The notes under the pieces were generated by a model. The model was given only the letters and a program-made list of their open reading frames with translations. It did not search any database and was not told the DNA's origin. Below, piece by piece: positions 1 to 10,912 of a DNA stretch of 64,000 nucleotides; the stretch's first letter is position 1; each line of letters begins with the position of its first letter. This stretch comes from Darksidea phi (Eukaryota; Ascomycota; Dothideomycetes; Pleosporales; Lentitheciaceae), in the NCBI GenBank assembly GCA_030770425.1, contig JASJFT010000106.1, positions 1 through 64,000 of the forward strand, read 5' to 3'. A program made the translations under genes and the position numbers.

Positions 1-77
<77 letters not shown>
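1..77. repeat. 77-base poly-C run at window edge
   Basis: The window opens with 77 consecutive cytosines followed at once by a short G-rich stretch (about positions 78-92). This is not the TTAGGG-type telomere repeat. A homopolymer this long exactly at the start of a sequence suggests a contig end or a sequencing or assembly artefact, although a real C tract cannot be excluded. Confidence 0.9.
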
Positions 78-79
<2 letters not shown>

Positions 80-92
80 CGGCGGGGGGGGA

Positions 93-584
93 GAGATCAT
101 AGAATAGGCGGCCAAAATACTCAATCAATTGAACTATTTCTTTTGTCTGCTGTATGTTGGGATGGATGGATGGAATCGAGCTGAAGATACTCCCGGATGA
201 CCTTCTCTCGGACCCCGGCCTAACGTTTCTCCGCTTACCTAAGCATTCGATACTCGATCGGGCTCCCCTTACAACTACTAGACCACACTTTCTTTTTAGA
301 TTTTATGGTTGGGATTGGCACCCACTTACTGACGAGGTCATACAAGAGGATATAATGATCGATTATATAGGTCCTCAGCCGAAGAGCTGGACATGCAAAG
401 CCTAACGCGGGGCACATCACGAGATGCAGATCAATCCGCTAACCCCGGCAAACTCCGCACTGGATATTACAAATGTGAATGCGCTGTAGGTCTGCCCACC
501 CTTCTCTTTTCACAGTCGATGCTTTTCCTTACGTTCGACCGCTCCTCTTTTGGCCGCACTGCGTTCGAGAACAGTTAGTGGCGT
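93..584. other. Intergenic, no convincing gene
   Basis: Between the C run and the first supported gene I see only small open frames. The largest on the plus strand (154-405, 83 codons) has no recognisable motif or signal peptide, so I do not call it. The stretch presumably holds the promoter of the downstream 2EXR-like gene. Confidence 0.4.
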
Positions 585-1796
585 ATGGCGCGTCATGGTA
601 GGGTTACCACGCGGAGCAAGGCCGCGAAAGCCGCCAAAAGTGGAACGGCTAGCACCGCAAAGTCCGCCCCAAAGAGGCGCACCGCACGATGCAAACAAAT
701 CGCCCCGAAAGCATCTGCGAAAACTACTCCAAAGCGCAAACCTCGACCTTACAAAGCCGCCATCCCCGCGCCGGAAGCCAAAGCTAGCTACAGTATCCCC
801 GCACCTCCCTACCGCACACCCAAAAATCCACAAGCAACTCTCCTCGGACTAGCCGCCGAAGTACAAACCCCCCACCCCCGTCCTTCCCCTAAGCCAAACT
901 AATCGCTTCACCAGCTCCGTCTCCAGATCTACGCTCACCTGAACGCCGCAGCCCTCATCCACGTCCACCGCCTTGATCCGCCCCGCGGGTCCCACCAATC
1001 GCATAGATACATCTGGACACCCTGCAAAGGCTCTCACCCATCGTATCCCCTCCTTTGCGCGAACCCAAAATGGTCTGGGCTCTGTGCCGAAGAAGATCGC
1101 TGCACGTTCAAGATAGCTGCACCGTCTGCGCCACTGGGCTTCTACGGGCTCGCAGCGACAAGCAAATTCATCAGAAGCGAATGTATGGAGTTTTTTATGC
1201 AAGATGCTGTTATTTCTATCAATCTCACGGATGTAGTGGACTGGATGACTTGGCTTGAGAAGAGGGCGCCGAGGCAGCTGGAGAGTATACGAAGGATTAC
1301 GATCGCAGCAGGGCCACAACTCAACCCGCATGATTGGTGGCAATTATTTTCGCTCAACGAGAAGATGCCCAAGATTGAAGGAATCGGTTTTCAGCTGCAA
1401 ACACCGAGCTCGGGCTGGATGAACTTGGGTGCTAATGCGAAAGTCGATGTCCAGAATTGGAGGCATTGGGTACCCGTGCTGTGGGCGGCGGGCAGTTTCT
1501 CGGTAGTAAAGAAACATGTAACAGTGGTCGCTGAAGGGACGCTCTGGGCCCACACGCTGATGGGGAAGGTTATCGGAGGGCAGCCGAGGTATGCAACTGA
1601 ACAGCAGGCGGTTGTTCGGGTTGTGAGGAAGGGGAAGGTGGATGGGGATGGAGATGAGGATGAAGCTATATATGGGACAGGGTGGGGGAATAAGGATGTC
1701 AAGTTGGAGGTTGTGCAGCCTGGTGGGCTGGTAGAACCGAAGCCTACTGCTGGGTGGAGGAGATGGTGGAGAGGAGAGGCTACTAAGGGGTTCTAG
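585..1796 (+). CDS. 2EXR/F-box-like domain protein
   Basis: Two exons, 585-860 and 915-1796, give 385 residues. The same frame is interrupted by one TAA at 900-902, which lies inside a 54-base intron (861-914, GTACAA...CCAG). Removing it joins GLAAE to LRLQIYAHL, the LPxELRxxIY-like signature of the fungal 2EXR family (residues about 86-101). The first 85 residues are a very basic Ala/Lys/Arg/Pro-rich leader. The rest has the usual order: an aromatic stretch, a segment reading TSKFIRSEC (the 'prior-to-extraction' helix typical of the family), then WLEKR and an acidic DGDGDED run. The start is fixed by an in-frame TAG nine bases upstream. The family is expanded in Pezizomycotina and its biochemical role is unknown; the F-box-like start suggests, but does not prove, a protein-binding adaptor. 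Two relatives lie at 35115 and 49349. Confidence 0.75.
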
Positions 1797-1997
1797 GAAG
1801 CCCAGCCCCTTGAATTTCAGAGTATATATTGACTGACTTGAATGCTATTAAGGCTCCTGTCACCTCCTTTCTGCACCATGGATATGCATTATGAATGCAG
1901 GATCCCTTCAAGCATTGTATCTCAGTCGGTGAGATAGTTCAAATCATCATCCACAGCCTCATTTGCCTGAACTCCTGAGCTAACAGTAGCATACAGG

Positions 1998-2502
1998 CTA
2001 AGCAGCCGTACCGCCACCCGCTCCGCCAGAGGTGCCATTCCAATTTCCACCTAAAGCCTATTAACAACTATCACTCTGACTCAAGCAGATAAACCAACCT
2101 CCCCTAACGCCATTCAGGCCGCTCTTTCCATTCGCAGTGTCGACCTTTCCCTCAACATTACCTATTCCAACAATCAGCACCCTCACCTCAGACATACATC
2201 AGTGTAAGCAACTTACTACTAGCCAGTGCATTCCTAGCGCTCGTCACGGCATTCTGCTCCCTAACAAACGCCCCTTCGCCTCCAGCATATGCCGGGATAC
2301 CGACGGCGCCGATATCCACAGCTTCTCTGGTCACGGGTTCAAGGATGGTATAGCCCTGCTGGAACCACTGGCGTGCTTCGCTGAGGTCGACTAGGACGTC
2401 CTGGCCAGCGCGGCGAACGAGATACGCGCGAGCTGACGGATTTGCACGGAGGCGCTCTGAGCGGATGGGTGAAGATGGGATATGAGTAGATGGAGAAGAC
2501 AT
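1998..2502 (-). CDS. Small conserved-looking hypothetical protein
   Basis: Exon 1 is 2217-2502 and exon 2 is 1998-2050 on the minus strand, joined across a 166-base intron with a consensus GTAAGT donor and a CTTTAG acceptor. The product is 112 residues. It starts MSSPSTHIPSSP, continues with a charged helix-like centre (AYLVRRAGQDVLVDLSEARQ), and ends in a Gly/Ala-rich tail (NGTSGGAGGGTAA) encoded by exon 2. I do not recognise the family. There is no signal peptide and no membrane segment. Support comes from the strong splice signals and the low-complexity tail that continues the frame cleanly to a stop. It faces the upstream 2EXR-like gene tail to tail. Confidence 0.55.
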
Positions 2503-3596
2503 AGTACTGCACTATTCAGAAGCGACAGTCTTTGTCGAGAGATGGAAATTGATAAGGATGCACCCACATACGACTGAAGTCAAAAAAAAGTTGTTGAGGG
2601 CGGATGGAGCAGGTCTTCGCAGAGAAGAAGAAGAAGAGCGGGCTTTTGTAAAGGGACGGAGTCGGCTGAAATTCGCCATGTTCCAAATCTGCAGGCACGC
2701 TTGTCTTCCGCGTGGTATTGTGAGGGAAATTGCGATGGCGGTCATGCCGTTCACTACAAGGTAGGAGCAAACGACTATCTGACCTCCGCAGCGTTGTACA
2801 TGTCTTGGAGTAAGTCACCGCTGCGGCTTTACATGTCCGCTCGAGCTGCTGGTGTCTTTGGGGTGGGGATGCATATTTGGTGCATCTATTCGGGTTCCAC
2901 AGTCAGTGATTGTACAAAGGCAGTTATGTTGCTCTAGCGAACCTTAGACTACATGGCAGTCACCACCGTTTAATCTTGATGGAAACCTTGCTGCTGGTTT
3001 GTTTAGCATCATGTCCACCAAGGTACCTATCTACTTGGAATGCAACGATGCAATTACAAGACCGCGTCGTACCATGTAAATTAAGTTTGACAATCCTAGT
3101 AACTGCATTACCATTGCCCTCAGGCGTTACGCTCAGTATTGCGACCCACCACACATTCATGCGCGCCTATACAATCCGTGGAAAACTATAGCTTCAACGC
3201 TGCATATCCTAATTACCCATTCACAATGGCGAACTACCATCTATATACTCTAGCGAACTATGAGTAGCATGGTCCTTTCCCTTCAATGATCCTTTAGTAG
3301 TGTAGCTCGTGCTAGAAAATGCTTCGGAGTTTGTACCTGCGCGTTTGAGAAGGGGTCTATGCCTAGGTTTTTACAGGTGTATGCTTGGATGTAGGCGGGG
3401 GAAAGGTTGTGCGGTGGGGTGTTCGTAGAAAGAGCTAGCTATAACTTAGCTTTAAGAAATTCCTTTCAATGTTAGTGAAGAAAGAGGGACTATCCTGAAG
3501 AGCTCCTTCGCACCAGGTCACGTGCAGCAACATTCATTGTAACAATTAAACGTTATTGTCATTTAATAACATGGGCATTGACTATTTGGGTACAAC
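2503..3596. other. Intergenic, no supported gene
   Basis: About 1.1 kb upstream of the small minus-strand gene and downstream of the next minus-strand gene. It holds short overlapping open frames on both strands (for example 2516-2818 minus and 2910-3191 plus) without motifs, splice signals or coding bias. The part near 2503-2818 is probably promoter and 5' leader of the gene ending at 2502. Confidence 0.4.
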
Positions 3597-5366
3597 TCAA
3601 TCCCCAACCCATACACATACCCCATACCTCGCAATCATCTGCCCCACACTCACAAACACGCCAACAGCCGTACTCCCGCTAACAATATACAGAACAGCGC
3701 GAATAAACGGTCTGAACTGATTCTTCAAATTGGGCGAAGCATCTTTAATCTCCTGATCAAAGACCCACCAAATGCCGCAAAAGACACTCAAAACAAGGTT
3801 CTGAATTGTGTACGTTCTCCAAGTTCCGCTGTCCTGGGGCCGTATAGAACCCTTTTGGAAGAGAGATAGTGCGCCGGTGATGACGAGCGGCGTGAAGGCG
3901 ATGGTGAAGGTGAGTAGGTATTTTGTGAGGTGCCACTGGCGGGTATGCCGGGTTGAGGGGTTAGGAGCGAAGACGACGAACCATGAGCGCGGTTTGCAGA
4001 GTGGGTTGGTTTTCCGGAGAGTCACTTTGGAGACGCGGTGACGGGCTGGAACGTCGTTGGTGGCGGAGGTGGTAGGAGAGCGCTGTATAGGGTTGCAGCA
4101 TGGGATTAAGAGTAGAACGTCGTCCTGAGTACCGGTATAGTTGAACTTTTCTGGAAGCGGCTTGATCGAGTATGAGTGCGGTGTCAGTGACGCACATAAG
4201 GAAGTATGCTTCTCCGAATCGGGCGCTGAGTTGGTCGTACTATATAACGCGGGTGGAGAAGTGGTCCCAAACGTTGCAGTAATGCTCTCGTTCTCCCCAG
4301 CTGAAAAGCGCAGCTGTTCGGCGTCAGAACCATCAGCAAGCCCGCAGCCACACACGGTCGCGCTTTCCTCTTGCACCCTACCAACACAACCCTCGAATAC
4401 GCCTCCTCTCTTTCGCGCCTCGTCCATAATGCTGTTCTCCATGAGGTACAGAGATGGGTAATCGGGGCGGCAGAGGTTTCCTAGCAAGTTGATGATGGAC
4501 ATGACAGCGTATGGGGCCACCGTCAGACCGAAAGCGGCATAGCCGAACTGCTCGATCTGATCGCCTCGGGACCGATAGAGGGTTGAAAGAGCGTAGCAGG
4601 ACTGAGCGAGAGCTATGAGTGCCTTGACTAGGTTGTACGTTGCAGATACTTCGATGACGGTGCTCGAAATAGAGGGCGTGGCAAATTGGGCGTCCGATGG
4701 AACAACAGCGAGGCGGTAGCCTTCGGGAAGGTGGTATGTGCCATGCACGATCTGGCGGTAGACATATACTGGGCATCCGAACTTGGAGTTGATCCAGGGC
4801 GCAGAATAGACGAGGACATGTAAAGATGTCTCCTCCGCGACGGTAGAGCCGGAACCCCAACTGACCACAGTTCTACCATCTGCTATGGTTGTCACGGTCG
4901 GTTTCACTTTTTCTCGCTTGCACACGGCGTTTCCTACCTCATCACCATCGACAGGCCTCCAGTCATGCCCACGAACAACCATACACAGCGCCCCGCTCCT
5001 CGCTGCCTTCCTCAGGTCGTCCTTTCTCACAAAGACCGCTCCACTTAAGATGGCTTCGATGCCGCGATACAAGCCTAGGACGGGGAACAGAAGGCATCCA
5101 ATCACAGACACGACGGTGTCGTCCGATCGCTCTCCGGGCGGCGTCAGAACCGTGGCAGCATGCGCAACGTAGTTGAAGAGAAAGAACAGGGCCACGTCAG
5201 TCCATTTCGTCGGCGTACACAGTAGGCCTGGTGTTCCGTGGTTCGATGTACCTACTGGAAGGGGAATCGTGATGTTCTGCAGGGGGATGGCTGTGGCTGT
5301 GTAGACAAGGACGCACAGCGGCAGCAGCCATCTGGAGGACATGTCGACGATGCGAAAAGACGACAT
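3597..5366 (-). CDS. Multi-pass integral membrane protein
   Basis: The uninterrupted frame runs 3597-5447 (616 codons). I place the start at the internal Met at 5366 (589 residues), because it is soon followed by the hydrophobic stretch WLLPLCVLVYTATAIP, which reads like a signal peptide. Further hydrophobic segments follow: WTDVALFFLFNYVAHAA, VVSVIGCLLFPVLGLY, a pair around YNLVKALIALAQSCYAL and FGYAAFGLTVAPYAVMS, and three close to the C terminus (YLLTFTIAFTPLVITG, IQNLVLSVFCGIWWVF, FIRAVLYIVSGSTAVG). A long polar loop separates the two groups. This matches a widespread but uncharacterised fungal plasma-membrane-type family; no transporter motif is visible. The gene is divergent from the CYSTM gene at 6051, and the roughly 685 bases between them would hold both promoters. 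Confidence 0.7.
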   Translation of the reverse strand: MSSFRIVDMSSRWLLPLCVLVYTATAIPLQNITIPLPVGTSNHGTPGLLCTPTKWTDVALFFLFNYVAHAATVLTPPGERSDDTVVSVIGCLLFPVLGLYRGIEAILSGAVFVRKDDLRKAARSGALCMVVRGHDWRPVDGDEVGNAVCKREKVKPTVTTIADGRTVVSWGSGSTVAEETSLHVLVYSAPWINSKFGCPVYVYRQIVHGTYHLPEGYRLAVVPSDAQFATPSISSTVIEVSATYNLVKALIALAQSCYALSTLYRSRGDQIEQFGYAAFGLTVAPYAVMSIINLLGNLCRPDYPSLYLMENSIMDEARKRGGVFEGCVGRVQEESATVCGCGLADGSDAEQLRFSAGENESITATFGTTSPPALYSTTNSAPDSEKHTSLCASLTPHSYSIKPLPEKFNYTGTQDDVLLLIPCCNPIQRSPTTSATNDVPARHRVSKVTLRKTNPLCKPRSWFVVFAPNPSTRHTRQWHLTKYLLTFTIAFTPLVITGALSLFQKGSIRPQDSGTWRTYTIQNLVLSVFCGIWWVFDQEIKDASPNLKNQFRPFIRAVLYIVSGSTAVGVFVSVGQMIARYGVCVWVGD

Positions 5367-6050
5367 GTTGGGTTGAAGAGGCCGACATGTAGAGTGGAGA
5401 GAGGCGAAGTGCGAAGAAACAAGGTCGGAGAGTCCTTGACCAGCCAAGTTGCGACGCGCGATCCAATTCGCTCTCGTGCGCCATGTTCGTATCCATCAAC
5501 CAGTCGCCGTATCCATCAACCAGTCGCTGCACCCCAACTGCGCCATGTATCATTACCGAATGCGACTACGGGAGTGCACTACCCACTTTGAACGAGGTGA
5601 CATGGTGCTCATGGGGTTCAGGAGGTTGTTGAAGCGGTCTTATCCCCGCGACGCTCATCCGCGTTCATCATCTGCCCAAACCGGCTTAGCGGCCTTACGA
5701 ACGCTTGCTCAGCCACACTGCCGCCACTGAGCCGCGACATCCCCCGTTTACAAAAGTGTGTGACTGCGGCATCTACGGCCACACAAGTCCGAAGCTGAGG
5801 CTCTATAACACCTCTCTAACGCCTCCTCACTCCTGCGCACTACAACATTATTTTACGTTCGGCATCACGCTTCACTCTGCTCCCGGCCCTACGGAGACAA
5901 AGCGCTGCGCACAAGTGAGCTTACGCTTGAAAGATCGCCCGAGGAGCGACGGAGCCTTGCCTAGCTTTGCCGCCGCGATACTCCTCTTCTAAAGAAGTAG
6001 AAGGGCGAAGGTTCCTACACCTCACTCAACCTAACAACTACACCGTAGCA

Positions 6051-6495
6051 ATGGCATCTCAGAAATTCGTACGTCTGTCTCCAACCCGCACATACAGCGA
6101 TTGACCCCCTCCAGGACGCGCCCGCAGGCGCACCACCCTCGTACCCGCCGCCCATCCACGACGCCGGCGCCGCGCAATACGGCTCTCCCGCTCCAGGCCA
6201 AGGATACGGTCCGCCCGCCCCCTACTACGGCAATCAACCTGGCCCACCCTCTTCCAACGCGGATTACTACGGCAACTCACAAAACCCGTACGAACAAGGC
6301 CAGGGCCAGTACGGTCCGCCGCAGGGCCAGTACGGTCCGCCTGGACAACAACAGCAGATGTACTATCAACAAGGTCCGCCGCCACCGGGAGGATATTACG
6401 ACGGCAGGAAGCAAGGCGGAGGTGCGGGCGGTGGTATCTTCGCGGGTCTATTGGCGGGTTTGGCGTGCTGCTGCTGTTTGGACTGCTTGTTCTAA
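6051..6495 (+). CDS. CYSTM-type cysteine-rich C-tail protein
   Basis: Exon 1 (6051-6068) encodes only MASQKF. A 46-base intron (6069-6114, GTACGT...CCAG) follows, then exon 2 (6115-6495), for 132 residues in all. The body is rich in Pro, Tyr, Gly and Gln with repeated QGQYGPP blocks. It ends in a short Gly/Ala/Leu-rich hydrophobic stretch followed by CCCC and CLF at the extreme C terminus. This layout, a PYG-rich cytosolic part with a C-terminal cysteine-rich membrane module, is that of the eukaryotic CYSTM proteins, which are tail-anchored and linked to stress tolerance in yeast and plants. Without splicing, an in-frame stop follows shortly after the ATG, so the intron is needed. Confidence 0.8.
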
Positions 6496-7484
6496 GAGGT
6501 CATGGGTCGGAACGCACGAAGCGGGATTTAGGGGCAAAGGGACAATGGATCTTGACTCCCTGCGCGTACGACGAGGCGGGCGAAGCAAGGGGAATATACT
6601 GGCGAAATTCCCCTCGTAATTTGATTTTACTCTTCACCTGCCGGGACGGGTTAATATCGGATCGAGATTGTGTGGTTGGGGTGGAAAGATACCACCTGAT
6701 TTTCGATTTCCATCTTCATTATCTCTTAGTCTTCCCTTTCGTTTCATCTCCTCTGGCGCATTTAAGATGTATCTATAGGATTGGCAGGGTTTGGATAGCA
6801 CAACGGGTCTGTCAATCCATTCCATGCACGTCGCATTGCCCTCAAGCTACACAGGATTTGACTGAACATAGTTAAACCGCAATCTCCAGTGCAATCTGCT
6901 AGCCCAATTCCACGTTGCCTATTAATTATAGCGTGAATAGCATCTTGCGCTAGAGTAGCGTAGATGGTACCCACACTGAATATGTCGACGCCAACCGGAT
7001 AAACACGCGATATTCTCGCCGCCGGCCCCTTTGCGCTTGATATTACAAAGGATGTGGAAAGAATGGCCGCATTGATGGCTACTTGTCAAGTGGGCATTGC
7101 ACTTGGACCCGGTGCGGTGTCGCAGTCCTGTCGAAAAATTCGTGCTCGGAAAGAATATTCGTCAATCGTAGCGAACTGGACCTAGCATTACATAGACATA
7201 GTGGTGCTGTATAGCGGAGAAAAGTGTCCGATTCGACTAGCGAGTGATTGGTGTTATATGTATATGTACAAGAAATGGAGGACGCCAGTCCTTCGATACA
7301 CACAAACTCACTAAATCGCATAGAGTATTAAAAATTAGACCTCAACCGCGTTCCCCATAGCATCAAGCCACAACACTTCCCTCCGGCCAAGGTGTAGCTG
7401 TCTCGGTTCGATATCGCTCAGCGACGCCATCAACGTAGTCATATACCGTCCAGGCTGATCCACGCAGAGTATCGAGTAGGCGCC
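6496..7484. other. Intergenic between convergent genes
   Basis: About 1 kb between the CYSTM gene and the MARVEL gene, whose 3' ends face each other. It contains only short frames without motifs and should carry the two 3' untranslated regions. I see no repeat or RNA gene here. Confidence 0.4.
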
Positions 7485-8139
7485 TCATGCTTGGACAACA
7501 GGCTCGCCCGAGGGCCTGACCTCCTTCTCCGGGTGCACAGGACCGGACGCAAGCACAGCTGCACGCTTCCAGGCAAAGGCATCGGCTACAAATGATACGA
7601 GAGAGAAGAAGCTATCATCATCCGATTAGTCACCGTGGACTATTCACAACCTCGCACCATAGGGAACTTACAAGGCCAAGAAGATAAACGATTCACTCGT
7701 CAGCTTAAGATTGCAGCTACCGCCGGTCGGAGCATTTCCCCCGCAATCAGCCTCGTTGTAGTCTTGCGCGGCGAAGATGAAGGCTGTGAGCCAGAGGTAC
7801 GAGAAGATGAAGTTGGGGACTGCGTAGTAGAATTTGTACGTCCTGACGAAGGGTGCGACGAAGGAGGGGATCCATAAGCCGAGCGTGATGGCGGCCTGCG
7901 TCATAGCAGTTAGTAATTGGAGAAGGAGGATGTATATGTTGTATGGAGCTGGGACTGATAGGGTTGTGGGAGATGGAACTTACAATAACCATCTGGAAGG
8001 TGAGGTGTTGATCGTGAGGATAGTTCTTCAAGAAGTACCCTGTGATGCCGACAACGATGGCGGAGCTGACCCAGACCATGAAGTTGCAGGCGCTGACGAC
8101 GGTCTTTTGGGGGTAGTCGAAGCGGCGGATGGACACCAT
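7485..8139 (-). CDS. MARVEL-domain four-helix membrane protein
   Basis: Three exons on the minus strand (7984-8139, 7672-7895, 7485-7611) with introns of 88 and 60 bases. Both donors read GTAAGT and the first acceptor is preceded by a perfect CTAAC branch point. The 168-residue product has four hydrophobic helices: AIVVGITGYFL region, AAITLGLWIPSFVAPFV, FIFSYLWLTAFIFAA, and FLAFFFSLVSFVADAF. A Cys-containing loop (DCGGNAPTGGSC) precedes the last helix, as in fungal MARVEL (Nce102-like and related) proteins, which organise plasma-membrane domains or vesicle trafficking. The first helix starts right after an RRFDYPQK basic leader. A TATATAAAGG box lies on the minus strand at about 8267-8276, roughly 130 bases upstream of the ATG. 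The exact function within the superfamily cannot be read from sequence. Confidence 0.8.
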
Positions 8140-8266
8140 GTTTGCTGATTACTGGATGGGTATCTGGAAAGACGAAACGGGGGTATCAAATGGGTATCAA
8201 ATGAGAGGGAACGCGAAGATGTCTCGATGCTGTTGTATGGTGCTTCTTTACCCTTCCGTCCCTCTC

Positions 8267-8276
8267 CTTTATATAT
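8267..8276 (-). promoter_or_regulatory. TATA-like box of the MARVEL gene
   Basis: On the minus strand the sequence reads GATATATAAAGG, about 130 bases before the ATG at 8139. This is a plausible core promoter element by motif and distance; no experimental support. Confidence 0.4.
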
Positions 8277-9533
8277 CCTATCAGGCCACGCATATGGACA
8301 GGTTGGCGTCGCTCCGTATGCAGGGAACGTGCTGCATCGTTGACATCTTCCACCCCTCGTCATGCCACATGACCATGTTTTGGTCATCCTCGCGCGCAGT
8401 GACAGGTGATGAAAGGGCAAAAAGCTCAAGGCTGGACCCGAATCAAGGCCGATTTTCGACGAGGCCGCCCCGATCCTATACGTCAATGCGCCATCACCGT
8501 CCTTCCTAATGGTTCTAACCCTAGCATGGACTCCTCGGCAACCGCCGGCTCCTTGTTGATCGTCCTCACTTGAATGGCTTACTCCGTAGCTTTCTAATCA
8601 TATGCAGAGCTCTTCACACATATTCCCCTGCCTGGTCCATACAGGGCTAGTGCGATGCAGGGTACATCGACGAACGACCAAGCGCGTTGTCGTGCAGACC
8701 GCACTTTCAGCATCGCCAAATCAAGCTTTTTGCAGTTCCCGGCCTGGCCGATACCCCACTTTCTGCTTGTTCAGATCAGCGATGGGCTGCGCATCGAGGT
8801 GTACCGGCGCGTGACGATTACGAGTGCGTTGCCCGCCCCCTAAACCAGCCGGGTTCGGCCCTTTTCGACGTTGACTTTAACTTCTGATTCTCGCCTCGAT
8901 ACATGCATCATCCCTAGCGGGAACGCCTTTCGCTAGACGAAATCTCCGATGTCGAAAATGATCGACGTCCTTGATGTCTTTTCGCAGTTATATCCGGGAG
9001 CTAATGCGTTGTAAGCTGTGACGTGTGGCGCTCGGACCTCTGCAATGCCTTTCCCACAGCATTGCATATCCCAACCGGATGGCTTCGGCATCTGGTCACG
9101 CTCATTAAGCAGCCCAACAAATCGCCCTCTCGGCTTTTGGGTTGCCAGACGAGGTTGTTCGACGTCATTGATGGGATTGGATGGAAAAAGGTGCGGTGGC
9201 ATGAGATGTCACCCGATGGCGTGTGATAGCGATGCTAGAGGCGCTGCTAATTGGATATGGCGGGGTTTGGCGAAACAAGGTGCAGTGCTCTACCTATCTG
9301 ACTTTCCAACGGCGATCTAAGCATAAGGAGGAGCAGGGAGCGGATATGGTGCCGTGTGGAGGTCACGAGAAGTAAAGAAATGTTTATCGGCAAGCCGGAG
9401 GCTGCAATTACCCCACGTGCTTGCATCTGGGCTTTCTGACTACGAGGAACTTTCGGCGCATTGTCTACTGTATAAAATTCGAGTGACAAAATACTGATAC
9501 ATTCTAACGAAATGGATAGATCGTCTTCCGTCC
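8277..9533. other. Intergenic, no supported gene
   Basis: About 1.25 kb between the MARVEL gene promoter and the 3' end of the HET pseudogene. The longest frames (8933-9202 minus; 9018-9320 plus) overlap each other and carry no recognisable feature. Nothing else of note is seen. Confidence 0.4.
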
Positions 9534-10048
9534 TCAACCAAGACGTATTTTCTGCCTTTTCATCTTTAAAAGTCTCTGTCGACCGTGACCCATATACAGG
9601 ATCGCTATACGCTCCCAATAGTCACCCATATCTTCGATGAAGATCAAAACATCCATACCTATGAAACGACTATCGACGCGACCTCCTGGCGGCGTCATAT
9701 GAAGCGCAAGAACTGAATCAGAAGGATTACCCAGCCTAACCGGACTATTATGGGGGGAAAGCTGGCAGTACTCCCCATTCTTCTTCTCTATATAGAGATG
9801 TCCATATTTGGACTGATCGCATCGAATGAAAGCCGGAGGAACCCATGCGTCGATGTGAATGTATACAGTTAACGTGCCTTCGCGGTAATTCAAGAGCTGA
9901 TAGCTTTCTTGGTATTTCTCCCAGCTGATAAGCTCCTCAGAATTAAGTTCCAAGTCCACCTTACAGTCGGCTGCTTCATCTCTTGCTGCGTCTTCAGCTT
10001 TCAAAAAGTGTGGCTTTCAATGGACACCACCATACCATCCGGTCCAAG

Positions 10049-10062
10049 ACCAACTCGGAAAT
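10049..10062. repeat. 14-bp target-site duplication, left copy
   Basis: The sequence accaactcggaaat occurs here and again at 10899-10912, exactly flanking the LINE insert. In the minus-strand HET frame it encodes part of the FPSW motif, so the host gene sequence is continuous when one copy and the insert are left out. This is direct evidence of insertion. Confidence 0.9.
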
Positions 10063-10868
10063 ATGCACGGTGACTATGCCTGGTATCACAAGAAATTCAA
10101 ACACGAGGACGCAGTCCTCAACTGCGCATGCGGGAAAGAGAAAGTACCCGGTTATATAGTCCACTGCCCGAGGCCACGCAGACGCTTCGCCAGCTGGCCC
10201 CACCGACTAGGCTGGCCTCCAACCAACACCCGCGAGGGGCTATAATACCTTAAGGAGCTTCTTAACAGCCCAGAGGACTTCGTTACCTTTATAGGGCTGG
10301 TAAGCCCTAAGGGGGTAGATCTGTAGGGTATCAAGGAGGATCGCCGCGCCTAACCGGCCCGAACTATAGGCTCCCCGACCCGTTCCTCTAGGGGTCGCTT
10401 TGTAGCAGGAAGACCAGTCAGCTATCGCTTTGCGGCTACACACCGAATACCTCCGCTGTGTGTCGCTCCCCCAATACGAACACACAACACGAACACACAG
10501 AACATACATCACGTCACATCACATCACATAGCGCCTATCCGGCACACGATTATAGGGCGAAAGCGTCCAATTATACTATTATATAGACCCCTTCCCCCCC
10601 CCGGGTTGTATTAAAACTATAAGGCTGACGGGAGTTAGCACCTTATACTATATCTACTGCTGGATATGGATCCAGCGCTCACAAACGCTAGACAGCACGG
10701 AATTTCTTACTTTACTCGTATGGAGGAGTCTAGGAGAGTTGACAGGCTTAATAGGACCAGCGTACGCACGAAACGTCTCCCCCTTACGGGGAGAGGCGCG
10801 TCCCTTATACCCTAGGGGAGGTTTTTGTAGATAAAGGTATCGGCCAAGTCTATAGGACGTAAATCAAT

Positions 10869-10898
<30 letters not shown>
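10063..10898 (+). mobile_element. 5'-truncated Tad1-like LINE retrotransposon
   Basis: An 836-base insert bounded by 14-bp direct repeats and ending in a (CAA)n tail, both marks of a non-LTR retrotransposon inserted 5'-truncated. Its plus-strand start encodes HGDYAWYHKKFKHED, CACG and a downstream HC pair. This resembles the cysteine/histidine tail that follows RNase H in fungal Tad1-type LINE polymerases (HGDF..YH.RF.H.D....C.CG). The frame reaches a stop at 10243-10245 and then resumes with YLKELLNSPEDF, so even this short piece is mutated. The remaining roughly 600 bases are 3' untranslated sequence ending tctataggacgtaaatcaa before the tail. The same 3' end recurs near 47490. The copy is dead; it has neither reverse transcriptase nor endonuclease. 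Confidence 0.85.
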
Positions 10899-10899
<1 letters not shown>

Positions 10900-10900
10900 C
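10866..10900 (+). repeat. (CAA)n microsatellite tail of the LINE
   Basis: About eleven CAA/AAC units form the 3' tail of the inserted LINE. On the minus strand this tail is read as a run of leucines that artificially extends the broken HET frame. Tails of short tandem units, rather than poly-A, are common for this class of LINE. Confidence 0.85.
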
Positions 10901-10912
10901 CAACTCGGAAAT
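10899..10912. repeat. 14-bp target-site duplication, right copy
   Basis: Second copy of accaactcggaaat, directly following the CAA tail of the LINE. It is identical to the left copy at 10049-10062. Identity over all 14 bases suggests the insertion is not very old compared with the other damage in the HET gene. Confidence 0.9.

Noticed and set aside
154..405. 83-codon plus-strand frame near the window start
   Set aside because: No motif, signal peptide, splice evidence or neighbour that would support it.
849..1343. 164-codon minus-strand frame
   Set aside because: Overlaps the two-exon 2EXR-like gene on the other strand, which has the family motif and splice signals; this frame has none.
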